A stretch of 64,000 bases of DNA from Paenibacillus sp. YN15 (GCF_003285005.1 NZ_QMFA01000034.1:253-64252), one strand, 5' to 3'; shown: positions 49,987-58,294, numbered from the stretch's first letter. The notes: a model not told the origin generated them from the letters alone. Numbers and translations are program-made.

Positions 49987-51180
49987 TCAGAAAAAATCCA
50001 GAAGAAAGGGCCGTCCCTCCGGCACAGCGGCTTCCAGCAGCTCCAGTTGGCTCGCGCTCCCCGTTAATAGACCATGCTCATACCAAAATGACGGGCGCTC
50101 GTATCCAAGCAGCATCGAGGTAAGAATGCCGATGCCGCAGGACAGCGCTTCGACGGAGGCGGCTTCGTCCCCGGCCGCGCTGCGCCGCACCCTTGCTCCT
50201 TCCTCACCCAGCCGAATGGCATAACCGCCCTCATTCCAGGGCGCTTGTTCGTCGCGGATATGGAGATGCAGCTCGCCTTTGACACCCTGCCGGAAGGAAT
50301 ACCTGTTCAGGAAAGCTTCGGCATCCACCAGCCGGGCCATAAAATAAGGCACCGTCTCCTGCAGGATGCGGGGGTCCTTCAACAGCGAGGCCAGCCTGTC
50401 GCCGGGATGGGCCATCAGCAGCTGAACCTTGCCGGCGCTTCCCAGCATAGAATCATGATCGGCTATAAAGTTCCACAAGCCTCTATAGGCTTCCCCGTCC
50501 AACGCTACCCATTCGTAGACGGTGAGGGTATAATCGGCCACCTTATAGAGGATATAACCTTTAGCCTGACCGTCCGCGTCAAAATAGGCGGCTCCCAGCC
50601 TGCCTTCGTTTTTGCGGGCCAATACCCGGTCCTCCCACCACTTGCGGCTGCGGACCAGCATGCCGTTATACCGCACCGCATACGCCTCATAAACAGGCGC
50701 CAGTATGTCCAACTCCGTGGTGCGCACAATCCGTCCGGCAACGGCGGGAAACCGGGGCAGCTGGTGCGGACCCAGCTCAAGCTTCTTGTATTCGGCATAG
50801 GTTTCCCAGCCAAACCTGCGGTAAAACTCGAACTTGAAGGGATGGAGCATGGAGATCATCTGCCCCTGCTCCTTCATCACCCGCAGCGAATGGGAGAGCA
50901 GCCCGGCCACTCTGCCGCCGCGGCGCTTTTCCGGCCAGGTGGCCACCCCGGCAATGCCGCCCATAGCAAAAGGTTTGCCTCCCACATACACTTCCATAGG
51001 CAGCAGCGTCAGCCGCGCCTCCAGCCCCTCTTCTCCGTAGCAGCCCCAGTTTTCCTGAGGAACCAAGGAAGCGGCCCGTTTGACCAGCTCCTCCGGCGTC
51101 AGGGTGTATTGGAACGCAAAGGAGGAGAGCCGTATGTATTCCTCCCGTTCATGCTCCTGCATTTGGCGAATCTGTCTCAT
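49987..51180 (-). CDS. Eis-like GNAT acetyltransferase with SCP2-type C-terminal domain
   Basis: 397 residues, the size of Eis-family enzymes. Tandem GNAT domains: the first ends with GGIAGVATWPEKRRGGRVAGLLSHSLRVMKEQGQMISMLHPFKFEFYRRFGWE, the Eis signature; the second covers about 170-285. A sterol-carrier-like domain (about 290-395) holds the C-terminal carboxylate that completes the active site in Eis. It acetylates amines such as aminoglycosides or lysines in relatives. Start at 51180 fits AGGAGGATGCTTAAG; the longer frame has no similarity. Confidence 0.85.
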   Translation of the reverse strand: MRQIRQMQEHEREEYIRLSSFAFQYTLTPEELVKRAASLVPQENWGCYGEEGLEARLTLLPMEVYVGGKPFAMGGIAGVATWPEKRRGGRVAGLLSHSLRVMKEQGQMISMLHPFKFEFYRRFGWETYAEYKKLELGPHQLPRFPAVAGRIVRTTELDILAPVYEAYAVRYNGMLVRSRKWWEDRVLARKNEGRLGAAYFDADGQAKGYILYKVADYTLTVYEWVALDGEAYRGLWNFIADHDSMLGSAGKVQLLMAHPGDRLASLLKDPRILQETVPYFMARLVDAEAFLNRYSFRQGVKGELHLHIRDEQAPWNEGGYAIRLGEEGARVRRSAAGDEAASVEALSCGIGILTSMLLGYERPSFWYEHGLLTGSASQLELLEAAVPEGRPFLLDFF

Positions 51181-51320
51181 CTTAAGCATCCTCCTGTACA
51201 TTTGCCAAAAGATTATGCCATCCGGGCATCCGTCCAATCCACCCATTGGCCTCGGCATATAGTGTATTATTCGTTTCCGCAATACCCCCGCTTGAGACTC
51301 TTGAGGGGAGGTGAACAACA

Positions 51321-51431
51321 ATGGGTTATGCTGCAGGTTGTGGCCCCGTAGGTGGCGGCTTCACTACTACTGGCGTCATTCTGGTGCTCTTCATTCTGCT
51401 GGTGATCATCAGCAGAGCATGGGTGATCTAA
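51321..51431 (+). CDS. YjcZ-family sporulation-associated membrane miniprotein
   Basis: 36 residues: MGYAAGCGPVGGGFTTTG followed by VILVLFILLVIISRAWVI. A Gly-rich N-terminus and one C-terminal membrane helix with the LVLFILLVII pattern are the hallmark of the YjcZ family, found in multiple copies in Bacillus and Paenibacillus spore formers. GGGAGGTGAACAACA precedes the ATG. It is too short for routine ORF calling but has a terminator of its own. Confidence 0.85.
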   Translation: MGYAAGCGPVGGGFTTTGVILVLFILLVIISRAWVI

Positions 51432-51456
51432 TCTAGAAACCCCTTCAAGTTTTTGA

Positions 51457-51480
51457 GAAAAACTCCGATCGGAGTTTTTC
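51457..51480. terminator. Terminator after the YjcZ-type gene (perfect palindrome)
   Basis: A 24-bp perfect inverted repeat with arms GAAAAACTCCGA and TCGGAGTTTTTC, 25 bp after the stop codon. The arms supply the T-run on either strand. Confidence 0.85.
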
Positions 51481-51524
51481 GAGAATGAGCGACCGCGTTT
51501 AGAGGAAGTTTTTATCGCCAATCC

Positions 51525-51571
51525 GAATGTTTGTCTTACGCGCTTTAGCGCTGTAAGGAATTTAAACATTC
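51525..51571. other. Imperfect long hairpin between yjcZ and moaA terminators
   Basis: GAATGTTT and AAACATTC form an outer stem; CTTACGCGC and GCGCTGTAAG form an inner stem with loop TTTA. It does not code. It could be part of a small RNA ending at 51616 on the plus strand, or a remnant repeat. Confidence 0.45.
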
Positions 51572-51579
51572 TGATGTGG

Positions 51580-51616
51580 GCAAAAAGCCTTTCGGCCAAT
51601 GCCGGAGGGCTTTTTG
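51580..51616. terminator. Terminator of moaA
   Basis: Minus strand AAAAAGCCCTCCGGC / GGCCGAAAGGCTTTTT stem, directly after the moaA stop. It can also terminate plus-strand transcripts (CTTTTTG). Confidence 0.8.
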
Positions 51617-52621
51617 TTATCCTCCGATTTGGGACATCCTCCGCACAGTCGGCGTATGGGAGGCTCCGGTATCCGACATGGCCAGAGCCATTTCATGGTT
51701 TTCGGGTTTGGCGGCCAAGGCTCTTTTGATCAGATTGCGGAGGGCCTCATCGTTTCCAATGCTGTCCCTGACATGGAATTCGTCCGACCAGTACAAGCAG
51801 GGTTTGATATATCCGTCCGCCGTCAAACGAAGCCGGTTGCAGGCCTGGCAAAAATGGTCGCTGACCGGATGAATCAGGCCAAACGTGCCCTCCGCCCCCT
51901 GGATGCGGTAATTTTCCGCAGGCCCATTGCCGGTTATGCCTTCGGCAGCCTCCACCGGGAGGCCCATGGCTTCCGCCTGCCGCAGCACCTGCTCCAGGGG
52001 GAGATACCTAGACCTCCAATCCTTTCCGCTGTGCCCGATGGGCATATATTCAATAAACCGGACATTCAGCCAGCGATCCAGGGTAAGCTTTAGAAAATCG
52101 GCAATTTCATCGTCATTGACCCCTTTGACCAGCACCACATTCAGCTTCACGGGATCAAGCCCCACCCGGAGCGCCGCATCCACACTGGCCAGCACTCTGC
52201 GGATATCGCCGCCTCTCGTAATCAGACGAAACCGCTCCTCCCGCAAACTGTCCAGGCTGATGTTAATCCGGGTAAGCCCGGCCTGCTTCAACGCCTCCGC
52301 TTTTTTCTCCAAAAAGATGCCGTTGGTGGTCAGCCCGATATCCTCAATCCCGGGGATGGCTGCAAGCATGGCAACAAGCTCCGGCAGATCCTTGCGCAGC
52401 AAAGGCTCACCTCCGGTCAGCCGCACCTTGCGGATGCCCATACCGGCCAGTACCCGGACCACCTCCCGGATTTCCGCCGCCCGCAGAAGCTTTTCCTCCG
52501 GCTCAAACTCCATTCCCTCCTCCGGCATACAATACACGCACCGCAGATTGCAGCGATCCGTTACGGAAATCCGGATATAATCATGTTTCCGTCCATGCTT
52601 GTCCGTCAGCTGTTCCGCCAT
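51617..52621 (-). CDS. moaA: GTP 3',8-cyclase MoaA (molybdenum cofactor synthesis)
   Basis: 334 residues. A radical-SAM enzyme for the first step of molybdopterin synthesis. The N-terminal cluster motif is CNLRCVYC and the C-terminal cluster is [19 protein letters not shown]. The C-terminal Gly-Gly needed for activity is present (MSQIGG). [10 protein letters not shown] and RFIEYMPIG are family blocks. AGGAGGAAGAGAC fixes the start at 52621; it overlaps the preceding LpdD-like gene by 41 bases. Partner genes moaB/C/D/E are not in this window. Confidence 0.95.
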   Translation of the reverse strand: MAEQLTDKHGRKHDYIRISVTDRCNLRCVYCMPEEGMEFEPEEKLLRAAEIREVVRVLAGMGIRKVRLTGGEPLLRKDLPELVAMLAAIPGIEDIGLTTNGIFLEKKAEALKQAGLTRINISLDSLREERFRLITRGGDIRRVLASVDAALRVGLDPVKLNVVLVKGVNDDEIADFLKLTLDRWLNVRFIEYMPIGHSGKDWRSRYLPLEQVLRQAEAMGLPVEAAEGITGNGPAENYRIQGAEGTFGLIHPVSDHFCQACNRLRLTADGYIKPCLYWSDEFHVRDSIGNDEALRNLIKRALAAKPENHEMALAMSDTGASHTPTVRRMSQIGG

Positions 52622-52973
52622 GTCTCTTCCTCCTGTCTGCAAGAACCTCCAGCTCCCCATGGAACAGCGCTCTTGTTTCAGCCACCATCGCCCGAATTTC
52701 CGCCGGGGTGGCATGATCAATATGAATGCCGGCAATCACCGTCACCGCTTTGCCTAACCGGCTGCAGGCCATATCCGCCAGCTCCCGGGCAAGCTCCGCC
52801 TCCTTGTGGCCGGGCAGTCCGATCACCTGCGTGCAGGTTCCGCCGCCCTCCGCAGGATATGCAACTGCAGCCGCTCCAATATGAGCTTGTCCCCCAGTGA
52901 CAAGCAACACAAAGTCCCCGCCTGCTTCCACCGTACGCACAGACAGCCCGAAGGGATTGCGGATCATCATCAT
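52581..52973 (-). CDS. LpdD-like protein (prenylated-flavin chaperone family)
   Basis: 130 residues, a single small domain. [32 protein letters not shown] and [19 protein letters not shown] match the LpdD family, first named from gallate decarboxylase clusters and thought to help prenyl-FMN loading of UbiD-type enzymes. No UbiD or UbiX is in this window. It overlaps moaA by 41 bp and is co-transcribed with it, which is unexpected. The start is one of three consecutive ATGs (52967-52973); GAGGGG best fits the second. Confidence 0.7.
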   Translation of the reverse strand: MMMIRNPFGLSVRTVEAGGDFVLLVTGGQAHIGAAAVAYPAEGGGTCTQVIGLPGHKEAELARELADMACSRLGKAVTVIAGIHIDHATPAEIRAMVAETRALFHGELEVLADRRKRHGGTADGQAWTET

Positions 52974-53001
52974 CTAACCCCTCATTTAACATTTTCATAT
53001 G

Positions 53002-53010
53002 ATTATAACA
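53002..53010 (-). promoter_or_regulatory. Extended -10 promoter of the lpdD-moaA unit
   Basis: Minus strand TGTTATAAT (TATAAT at 53002-53007). The -35 position falls inside the terminator stem of the hemerythrin gene and is poor. It starts transcription close to the LpdD-like gene. Confidence 0.55.
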
Positions 53011-53041
53011 AACAAAAACACCGCCTGCATGCAGACGGTGT
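53011..53041 (-). terminator. Terminator of the first hemerythrin gene
   Basis: Minus strand ACACCG(TCTGCATGCAGG)CGGTGT followed by TTTTTGTTTG; the loop TGCATGCA is itself symmetrical. Confidence 0.85.
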
Positions 53042-53070
53042 ACCATTTTCATCATATTTTTCGAGTCGCA

Positions 53071-53595
53071 TCAGCAGGTGAAGAATTGCTCCAGGTCCAT
53101 CAGCATTTGCTCGGCAAGCGGGAACAGGTTCTCTTCTTCCTTGCGGAAGTGGCCGGCGAGGACGGTATACGCCTCCAGCAGGCAAGCCGCCGCCTCCTTG
53201 GCCTTCTGGCTGTTGATGGGAGCCGCAGCCCCTTCCATCAGATGCAAAAAGCTCATCATATGGCTATGAACCAGCTTATGCTCCTGCTCCAGCACAGTCA
53301 GCTCCTCCAGCTTCTGGCCGGAATAGTCGCGAACCATGGGAAACAGCACCTGATCCTCCCACAGAGAGTGGGCATTCATCTTTTCCATAAACTGAATGAT
53401 TTTGCCGCGGAGACAGTCCAGGGACACACTCCAATTCAGCACGTCCTCATTCTGCCCCACTACCTTTGCCATGCCATAAAGCTCCATCATTTCCCGCTTC
53501 AGCAGCCCATGCTCATCTCTTAGCTGATCCATTCCGTCTCCCAGCACGTCCACTGTACTTACCACTTGCTCTTCACGGGATAACGTTTGAAGCAT
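53071..53595 (-). CDS. Hemerythrin-domain protein, FNR-type promoter
   Basis: 174 residues, a four-helix HHE-domain protein. Iron ligand motifs are in order: DEHGLLK, HSLWEDQVLFP (HxxxE), QEHKLVHSHM and HFRKEEENLFP (HxxxE). Such domains bind O2 or NO at a di-iron site. The ATG at 53595 has GAGGAGTGG nine bases upstream; an in-frame GTG two codons earlier is too close to it. The promoter carries an FNR box at the class-II position, so expression should rise when oxygen falls. Confidence 0.85.
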   Translation of the reverse strand: MLQTLSREEQVVSTVDVLGDGMDQLRDEHGLLKREMMELYGMAKVVGQNEDVLNWSVSLDCLRGKIIQFMEKMNAHSLWEDQVLFPMVRDYSGQKLEELTVLEQEHKLVHSHMMSFLHLMEGAAAPINSQKAKEAAACLLEAYTVLAGHFRKEEENLFPLAEQMLMDLEQFFTC

Positions 53596-53695
53596 GTTCA
53601 CCCACTCCTCTGTATTCTCGCCACAATCGAGGTGATGCTTATGGCAACATCCATCCTCGATAAATATAATTTATATGGCGATAACTTATACCATC

Positions 53696-53738
53696 AGTAT
53701 AGTCCCTGCCATATGGTCCATCTGTGATTATAATCACA
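53696..53738 (-). promoter_or_regulatory. FNR-dependent class-II promoter of the first hemerythrin gene
   Basis: The perfect palindrome TGTGATTATAATCACA (53723-53738) fits the FNR/Crp consensus TGTGA-N6-TCACA. The -10 box TATACT (53696-53701, minus strand) is placed so that the box is centred about 41.5 bp upstream of the predicted start, exactly the class-II spacing. No -35 box is needed in such promoters. About 100 bp separates it from the ATG. Confidence 0.85.
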
Positions 53739-53792
53739 AAGCAAGGCGATGAATATTGCTAACTTGTGTCATCTTATTTTGCCTTTCCTTTC

Positions 53793-53841
53793 AAAAAAAT
53801 ACCCGGCCCCCAGCCTGCCGTTCCACGGGAACAGAGGCGGT
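53793..53841 (-). terminator. Terminator of the feo cluster
   Basis: Minus strand TACCCGGC pairs with GCCGGGTA around a self-pairing loop and is followed by TTTTTTTG. Confidence 0.85.
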
Positions 53842-53898
53842 ATGCCGGGTAAATATGAGGATGATGAGTCCGAAATAAACCGTTGCGAAACCTGAAGC

Positions 53899-54057
53899 TT
53901 AGCGGTTGGACATGCCGCAGCTGTCCGCTTTGCCGCAGGTGGAGCCGCCGCTGCCGCAGTTGCAGGCGCTGCCGCCGTTTTTGCGGTTCTTGAGGTAACG
54001 GAATACCGTAAACCCGACAATCCCCACAACCACTGCAATGATCACAATATCTGCCAT
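53899..54057 (-). CDS. FeoB-associated Cys-rich membrane protein
   Basis: 52 residues: MADIVIIAVVVGIVGFTVFRYL is a single membrane segment, followed by KNRKNGG and the Cys-rich tail SACNCGSGGSTCGKADSCGMSNR (4 Cys, residues about 33-48). Small proteins of this kind sit behind feoB in many Firmicutes and may help Fe2+ transport or bind a metal. The start at 54057 is supported by AAGGGATTCGC and lies 40 bp after feoB. An upstream frame start is inside feoB. Confidence 0.85.
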   Translation of the reverse strand: MADIVIIAVVVGIVGFTVFRYLKNRKNGGSACNCGSGGSTCGKADSCGMSNR

Positions 54058-54097
54058 GCGAATCCCTTCTTCCTTCTCAAATATGATGCCGGATAAA

Positions 54098-56152
54098 TTA
54101 GAGTCCGATTCCCAGGAGACGGCCAACTTGATACACCAGAAGTGAAATCACCCAGGCAATTCCGCATTGGTATGCTACTGTGAACAACGTCCATTTCCAG
54201 GAGCCCAGCTCCTTCTTGGCTGTGGCGATAGCCGCAAAGCAAGGCGCATAGAGCAGCACGAACACCATAACGGAGAATGCCGCCAGCGGTGAAAAATAAC
54301 CATGCAGTGCAGTACTGAGGGCATTGGTCAGTTCTTCCGTGCCCTCATTGATATACAGAATGCCCAAGGTGCTGACCACCGCTTCCTTGGCGATCAGGCC
54401 GGTCAGCAGCGCTGCGCCCACCTGCCAGTGGACTTCGCCGGTGCCGTTGATTACGCCAAAGCCGTTCCAGGTGAAGAGAGGCGCGATCAGCTTGCCGATG
54501 GAGCCGAAGATGCTGTCAGCGGCATCCTCCACCATGTGGAAGGAGAAGTCAAAGGTTTGCAGCACCCAGATGACCACGCTCATGGACAGCAGGATAGTAC
54601 CTACCTTCACCACATAGCCGCGGGCTTTTTCCCAGGTATGCAGCAAAACGGATTTCAACGACGGCAGCCGGTACGGCGGCAGCTCCATTACAAACGGAGG
54701 CGCTTCGCCCTTAAACACGGTTTTGTTCAGAATGATGCAGGAGAGCATGGCGACAAGAATACCCAAAGCATAAATGCTGAAGGTGACCAGCCCTTGGTTG
54801 GAAGCGAAGAAGGCGCCGGCGAATACGGCATATACCGGAATACGGGCCCCGCAGGACATAAAGGGCATCAGGGTGATGGCCAGCTTCCGGCTGCGGTCAT
54901 CCTCCAGGGTCCGGGTGGCCATAATGGCGGGAACGCCGCAGCCGTAACCCATCAGAAGCGGAACAAAGGCTTTGCCGGACAAGCCGAAGCGTCTGAACAC
55001 ACGGTCCATAACAAAAGCGATTCTGGCCATGTAGCCGATGTCCTCCAATATGGAGAGACAGAGCATCAGAATGACAACCAGCGGCAGGAAGCCCAGAACG
55101 GCTCCGATACCGGCGAAAATGCCGTCAATGACCAAGCCCATAACCGTCTCGGACGCTCCGATATTCTCCAGGAAGGTAGCTACCCAGCCGGGAATGGTTT
55201 CTCCCGTAAACTCCGCAAAAGGATCGGCAATCAAGGCGGCTACCGGACCCAGCGAAATCTGGAACACGGCATACATAATCAAGATGAAGATGGGAATGCC
55301 CAGGTAGCGGTTGGTAACAATCTTGTCCACCTTGTCGGAGAAGGTCAGGTCCCCTTCTTTTCTTCCCCTCTTCACGTGCTTTTCGATGGATTCACTGATA
55401 TATTTGTAGCGCAGGTCGGCAATCAGCGACTCCAGATCCCCCTCGGCGCTCTCTGCCTGGGTCACAATCTTGTCGACGGCGGCAGCCAAAGACGGGCTCA
55501 TTTTCAGCTCTTCAATTGCTTTTTCGTCTCTTTCCAGCAGCTTTACAGCGTTGTAAAGCGGGTTGGAGTAATTATCCTTTTGCAAAAGCTCGCTCAAGGC
55601 CTTGACGGGCGCCTCCAGCTTGGTATGCTCCAGGGCGGTTTTGATGGCGCGCTCATGCTTGTGGTCCAAGGACAAGGCGCGCTCCAACAGTTCCTTGATC
55701 CCCTGATTCTTGGTTGCGGTGATGGGGACAACCGGAACCCCCAGCTGCTTCTCCAGACTGGCGGCATCGATGGTGTCTCCCCGCAGCTTTACCTCGTCCA
55801 TCATATTGAGGGCAATGATGGTGGGAATCCCCAGCTCCAGCAATTGGGTGGTCAAGTACAGGTTCCGTTCGATGTTGGTGGCATCCACAATGTTGATAAT
55901 AACATCCGGCTTTTCTTTAGAGAGAAAGTTGCGGGCGATAATTTCTTCCTGGGAATAAGGTGACAGCGAGTAAATACCGGGAAGGTCGATAATGGTCACA
56001 TTTTCCTTTACCTTTTTGCACTTTCCCTCTTTACGCTCCACAGTTACCCCGGGCCAGTTGCCTACATGGGCATTGCTCCCCGTCAGATTGTTAAATAGGG
56101 TAGTCTTTCCGCAGTTAGGATTGCCAGCCAGGGCAAATCTGTACGCAGCCAT
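54098..56152 (-). CDS. feoB: Ferrous iron transport GTPase FeoB
   Basis: 684 residues. The N-terminal G domain has G1 GNPNCGKTTLFNNLTG, G3 DLPGIYSL and G4 NMMDEV. A GDI-like helical domain (about 165-265) and the membrane domain with eight or so segments follow; the Cys/Gly gate motifs are in PLLMGYGCGVPAIMATRTLE and MPFMSCGARIPVYAVFAGAFF. It imports Fe2+ under anaerobic or reducing conditions. The ATG at 56152 is preferred over one two codons earlier because GGAG lies seven bases before it. It is co-transcribed with feoA. Confidence 0.95.
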   Translation of the reverse strand: MAAYRFALAGNPNCGKTTLFNNLTGSNAHVGNWPGVTVERKEGKCKKVKENVTIIDLPGIYSLSPYSQEEIIARNFLSKEKPDVIINIVDATNIERNLYLTTQLLELGIPTIIALNMMDEVKLRGDTIDAASLEKQLGVPVVPITATKNQGIKELLERALSLDHKHERAIKTALEHTKLEAPVKALSELLQKDNYSNPLYNAVKLLERDEKAIEELKMSPSLAAAVDKIVTQAESAEGDLESLIADLRYKYISESIEKHVKRGRKEGDLTFSDKVDKIVTNRYLGIPIFILIMYAVFQISLGPVAALIADPFAEFTGETIPGWVATFLENIGASETVMGLVIDGIFAGIGAVLGFLPLVVILMLCLSILEDIGYMARIAFVMDRVFRRFGLSGKAFVPLLMGYGCGVPAIMATRTLEDDRSRKLAITLMPFMSCGARIPVYAVFAGAFFASNQGLVTFSIYALGILVAMLSCIILNKTVFKGEAPPFVMELPPYRLPSLKSVLLHTWEKARGYVVKVGTILLSMSVVIWVLQTFDFSFHMVEDAADSIFGSIGKLIAPLFTWNGFGVINGTGEVHWQVGAALLTGLIAKEAVVSTLGILYINEGTEELTNALSTALHGYFSPLAAFSVMVFVLLYAPCFAAIATAKKELGSWKWTLFTVAYQCGIAWVISLLVYQVGRLLGIGL

Positions 56153-56182
56153 ACTCATTCTCCATTCTCGCGTGAATTTGAA

Positions 56183-56410
56183 CTATTTCTCAACTGTGAT
56201 TTGTTCCGCTTCGGATTTCCGCAGGGTCAGCTCATAACCCCTGACATTCACTTCGATGGGGTCTCCCAAAGGGGCCACCTTGCGCATGATAATCTTCGCG
56301 CCGGGCGTAATGCCCATATCCATCAATCTTCTCTTCACCGGACCGCTTACGCCGATGCTCTTGATTACGGCGGCTTCGGCCGGCTTCAGTTCCTTCAACG
56401 AAATTTCCAT
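56183..56410 (-). CDS. feoA: FeoA-domain protein (upstream of feoB)
   Basis: 75 residues, an SH3-like FeoA domain: VIKSIGVSGPVKRRLMDMGITPGAKIIMRKVAPLGDPIEVNVRGYELTLRKSEA, matching the family over its whole length. It probably regulates FeoB GTP hydrolysis or assembly. GGAGGATTCTT fixes the ATG. It lies 30 bp before feoB and directly after a Fur box, so feoA-feoB have their own promoter. Confidence 0.93.
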   Translation of the reverse strand: MEISLKELKPAEAAVIKSIGVSGPVKRRLMDMGITPGAKIIMRKVAPLGDPIEVNVRGYELTLRKSEAEQITVEK

Positions 56411-56434
56411 AAGAATCCTCCACATTGTTGATAT

Positions 56435-56449
56435 TGATAATCATTATTA
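56435..56449. promoter_or_regulatory. Fur box in front of feoA-feoB
   Basis: TGATAATCATTATTA matches the Fur consensus TGATAAT-N-ATTATCA at 14 of 15 positions. It lies 25 bp before the feoA start. Confidence 0.85.
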
Positions 56450-56451
56450 AC

Positions 56452-56484
56452 AAAAGGCGGGACATCTCCCTTGGGAGAGCCCGC
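56452..56484 (-). terminator. Terminator between the two feoA genes
   Basis: Minus strand GCGGGCTCTCCC pairs with GGGAGATGTCCCGC and is followed by CTTTTGTT. It separates the first feoA from the Fur-boxed feoA-feoB. Confidence 0.75.
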
Positions 56485-56498
56485 AGCTCAGCTTATAT

Positions 56499-56717
56499 TC
56501 ATTGCAGATTGACCATCAGTTGTTGAGCGACACCTTTGTTCAGGGCAAGTCTGGAGCCCTTCACACTGACAATAAGATTGCCCTTCATTTCGGAAATGAC
56601 GGAAATGAAGACTCCCGGCACAATGCCCAGTCCCGCCAAAAATTTCCTGGTGTCTTCTTTGGCCCTGCATTCATTCACAACAGCTTCTTTTCCAATGGGA
56701 AGCATGGTTAACGGCAT
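56499..56717 (-). CDS. Second FeoA-domain protein
   Basis: 72 residues. It has the FeoA fold pattern with CRAKEDTRKFLAGLGIVPGVFISVISEMKGNLIVSVKGSRLALNKGVAQQLMV, but differs strongly from the feoA next to feoB, including a Cys near the start. GGAGCGGGAGAAA precedes the ATG. A terminator follows it, and a Fur-like site lies 65 bp upstream. Two FeoA proteins in one feo locus are common in Firmicutes. Confidence 0.9.
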   Translation of the reverse strand: MPLTMLPIGKEAVVNECRAKEDTRKFLAGLGIVPGVFISVISEMKGNLIVSVKGSRLALNKGVAQQLMVNLQ

Positions 56718-56780
56718 TTTCTCCCGCTCCTTTCATTAAGAAAAAACAGATGATAGTTCATCTTATTCACGAGCCGGTAG

Positions 56781-56795
56781 TGATAATCACTTTCA
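56781..56795. promoter_or_regulatory. Fur-like box upstream of the first feoA
   Basis: TGATAATCACTTTCA matches the Fur 7-1-7 consensus at 13 of 15 positions. It is 64 bp before the feoA start. No convincing -35/-10 pair was found beside it. Confidence 0.65.
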
Positions 56796-56931
56796 TTTCT
56801 ACGATTTAAAATACTATTTCCGCCCCTGTGTCGCTGTGATGAAATTCACAATAAAAAGCCCTCTGCCCCCGCATTTAGCATCATTTGTCGTTTTGTCACA
56901 TTTAGCCGCCGTATGCAGCAGCCTCCAAATG

Positions 56932-56958
56932 AAAACAGCCCTTTCTAGGAAAGGGCTG
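56932..56958 (-). terminator. Terminator of the hemerythrin-mobA unit
   Basis: Minus strand CAGCCCTTTC pairs with GAAAGGGCTG around CTA and is followed by TTTTC. It overlaps the mobA stop codon. Confidence 0.85.
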
Positions 56959-57556
56959 CCTCTGCGGCGTGCTTCAATGCCAGCTCGTATTCTTCGGGGG
57001 TATTCATGTTTGTCACAAAATCAAGGCCGATATGCTTCTCTGCAAAATGCGCCTCCGGCGCCTCCTGCCAATAGATCATCCGCAGCATCTCCGAAACCCG
57101 GGACTCTCCCGACAGAAGCAGCGCGGATATAGCATCGGCGCAGCCCTTGGAGTAAATGCCGTGAAGCGGATGGGAACGCCCCTCAATAACCGGCACCACC
57201 GCATCGCACTTCAAGGCAGCCTTCAGCTCCTGCATGGCTGTGGCCGCGCCGGCGGACAGGAACGGCATGTCGCAGCCGACAATCCATACCTCCGGATTCC
57301 GGGACAAGGTCAATGCCGCGTGCATGCCGGACAACGGTCCCTTGCCGGGGTAATAATCGGTAATGATCCGAATGGAGCGGTCGAGAATCGGCAGAAACAG
57401 TGTCGGCTGGTTCGTCACCACGATAATTTCCTCGCAAACCTCGCTCATCGTTCTGATCTGACGCTGAATGAGCAATTCACCGGAAAAAGGAAGCAGGGCT
57501 TTTTCCTTGCCCATTCTCCGGTTTTGGCCTCCGGCCAATATAGCGCCCGTAAGCAT
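56945..57556 (-). CDS. mobA: Molybdenum cofactor guanylyltransferase MobA
   Basis: 203 residues. It attaches GMP to molybdopterin to make MGD for nitrate reductase and formate dehydrogenase-type enzymes. The nucleotide loop is LAGGQNRRMGKEKALLPFSG, and VGCDMPFLSAG contains the Mg-binding Asp. NMNTPEEY is the family C-terminal motif. The ATG at 57556 starts exactly at the LAGG domain; GGATGGGAAGCC precedes it. It lies about 80 bp after a hemerythrin gene and probably shares its FNR-type promoter. Confidence 0.92.
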   Translation of the reverse strand: MLTGAILAGGQNRRMGKEKALLPFSGELLIQRQIRTMSEVCEEIIVVTNQPTLFLPILDRSIRIITDYYPGKGPLSGMHAALTLSRNPEVWIVGCDMPFLSAGAATAMQELKAALKCDAVVPVIEGRSHPLHGIYSKGCADAISALLLSGESRVSEMLRMIYWQEAPEAHFAEKHIGLDFVTNMNTPEEYELALKHAAEAALS

Positions 57557-57637
57557 GGCTTCCCATCCTTTCCGCTTGATAATGATACATCTCATCTATC
57601 GGTTAGAGACTGCGGCGAAACAAGCACCCGCAGCTCC

Positions 57638-58177
57638 CTATTGCTTCTTTTTGCGGATCATCTGCAGAACCAGCACCTTCTCCGAATCGGTGAGCAGGTT
57701 CTGGGCCAGCACAAAAGCGGCATTCTCTTCCTTATAGCAATGATCGCCGATAACCTGGCAGGCCCGCCGGAATTGGGCGGCAACCCTCTGGAACGCTTCT
57801 TCGTCGTTAGGCCTCTCCGCCAGGCGCTCCATTGCCGCTTCCAGTTCATCGAAGGTTTCTTCCAAGAGCTCATGCTCATACTTCATGACAGCGGCCGGCC
57901 CCTTATCCGTATCCAAATATTTGGACAGGACGCCAAGCAGAATTTGCTCCTCTTTTTCCATGTGCAGATTAAAGGCATTCCGCAGCTTCCGCTCCCGGCG
58001 GAGCCATTCCTGAACAAACTCCTCCCCGCGCACCGTGGACTTGGAGGCAAATTCCCAGACCTGCTCCATTCCCCGGCGGAGCTTGGTATGCTCCCGGCTC
58101 AACAATTGAAGGGCAGGCGCCATGCCTGTGTTTGGCTTGACGCTGCCCGTTGCCGCAAATCCCTTCAGCCGTGACAT
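57638..58177 (-). CDS. Second hemerythrin-domain protein
   Basis: 179 residues. HHE-domain ligand motifs: SREHTKL, HMEKEEQILL (HxxxE), KYEHELLEE and HCYKEENAAF (HxxxE). It differs clearly from the hemerythrin at 53071-53595, so it is not a recent duplicate. AGGAGGTGTTGGCTT precedes the ATG. It is the first gene of a unit with mobA and lies behind an FNR-like site, suggesting a role in NO or O2 handling during anaerobic growth. Confidence 0.85.
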   Translation of the reverse strand: MSRLKGFAATGSVKPNTGMAPALQLLSREHTKLRRGMEQVWEFASKSTVRGEEFVQEWLRRERKLRNAFNLHMEKEEQILLGVLSKYLDTDKGPAAVMKYEHELLEETFDELEAAMERLAERPNDEEAFQRVAAQFRRACQVIGDHCYKEENAAFVLAQNLLTDSEKVLVLQMIRKKKQ

Positions 58178-58294
58178 AAGCCAACACCTCCTGACGGACT
58201 TCACGATGGCTTCTTTGGCATCATTTAAGGCTATGCCAATAAAAGCTTTTTATCATCAAGCCCGGAAGTTATCTACGATTATTTATCTATTTCC

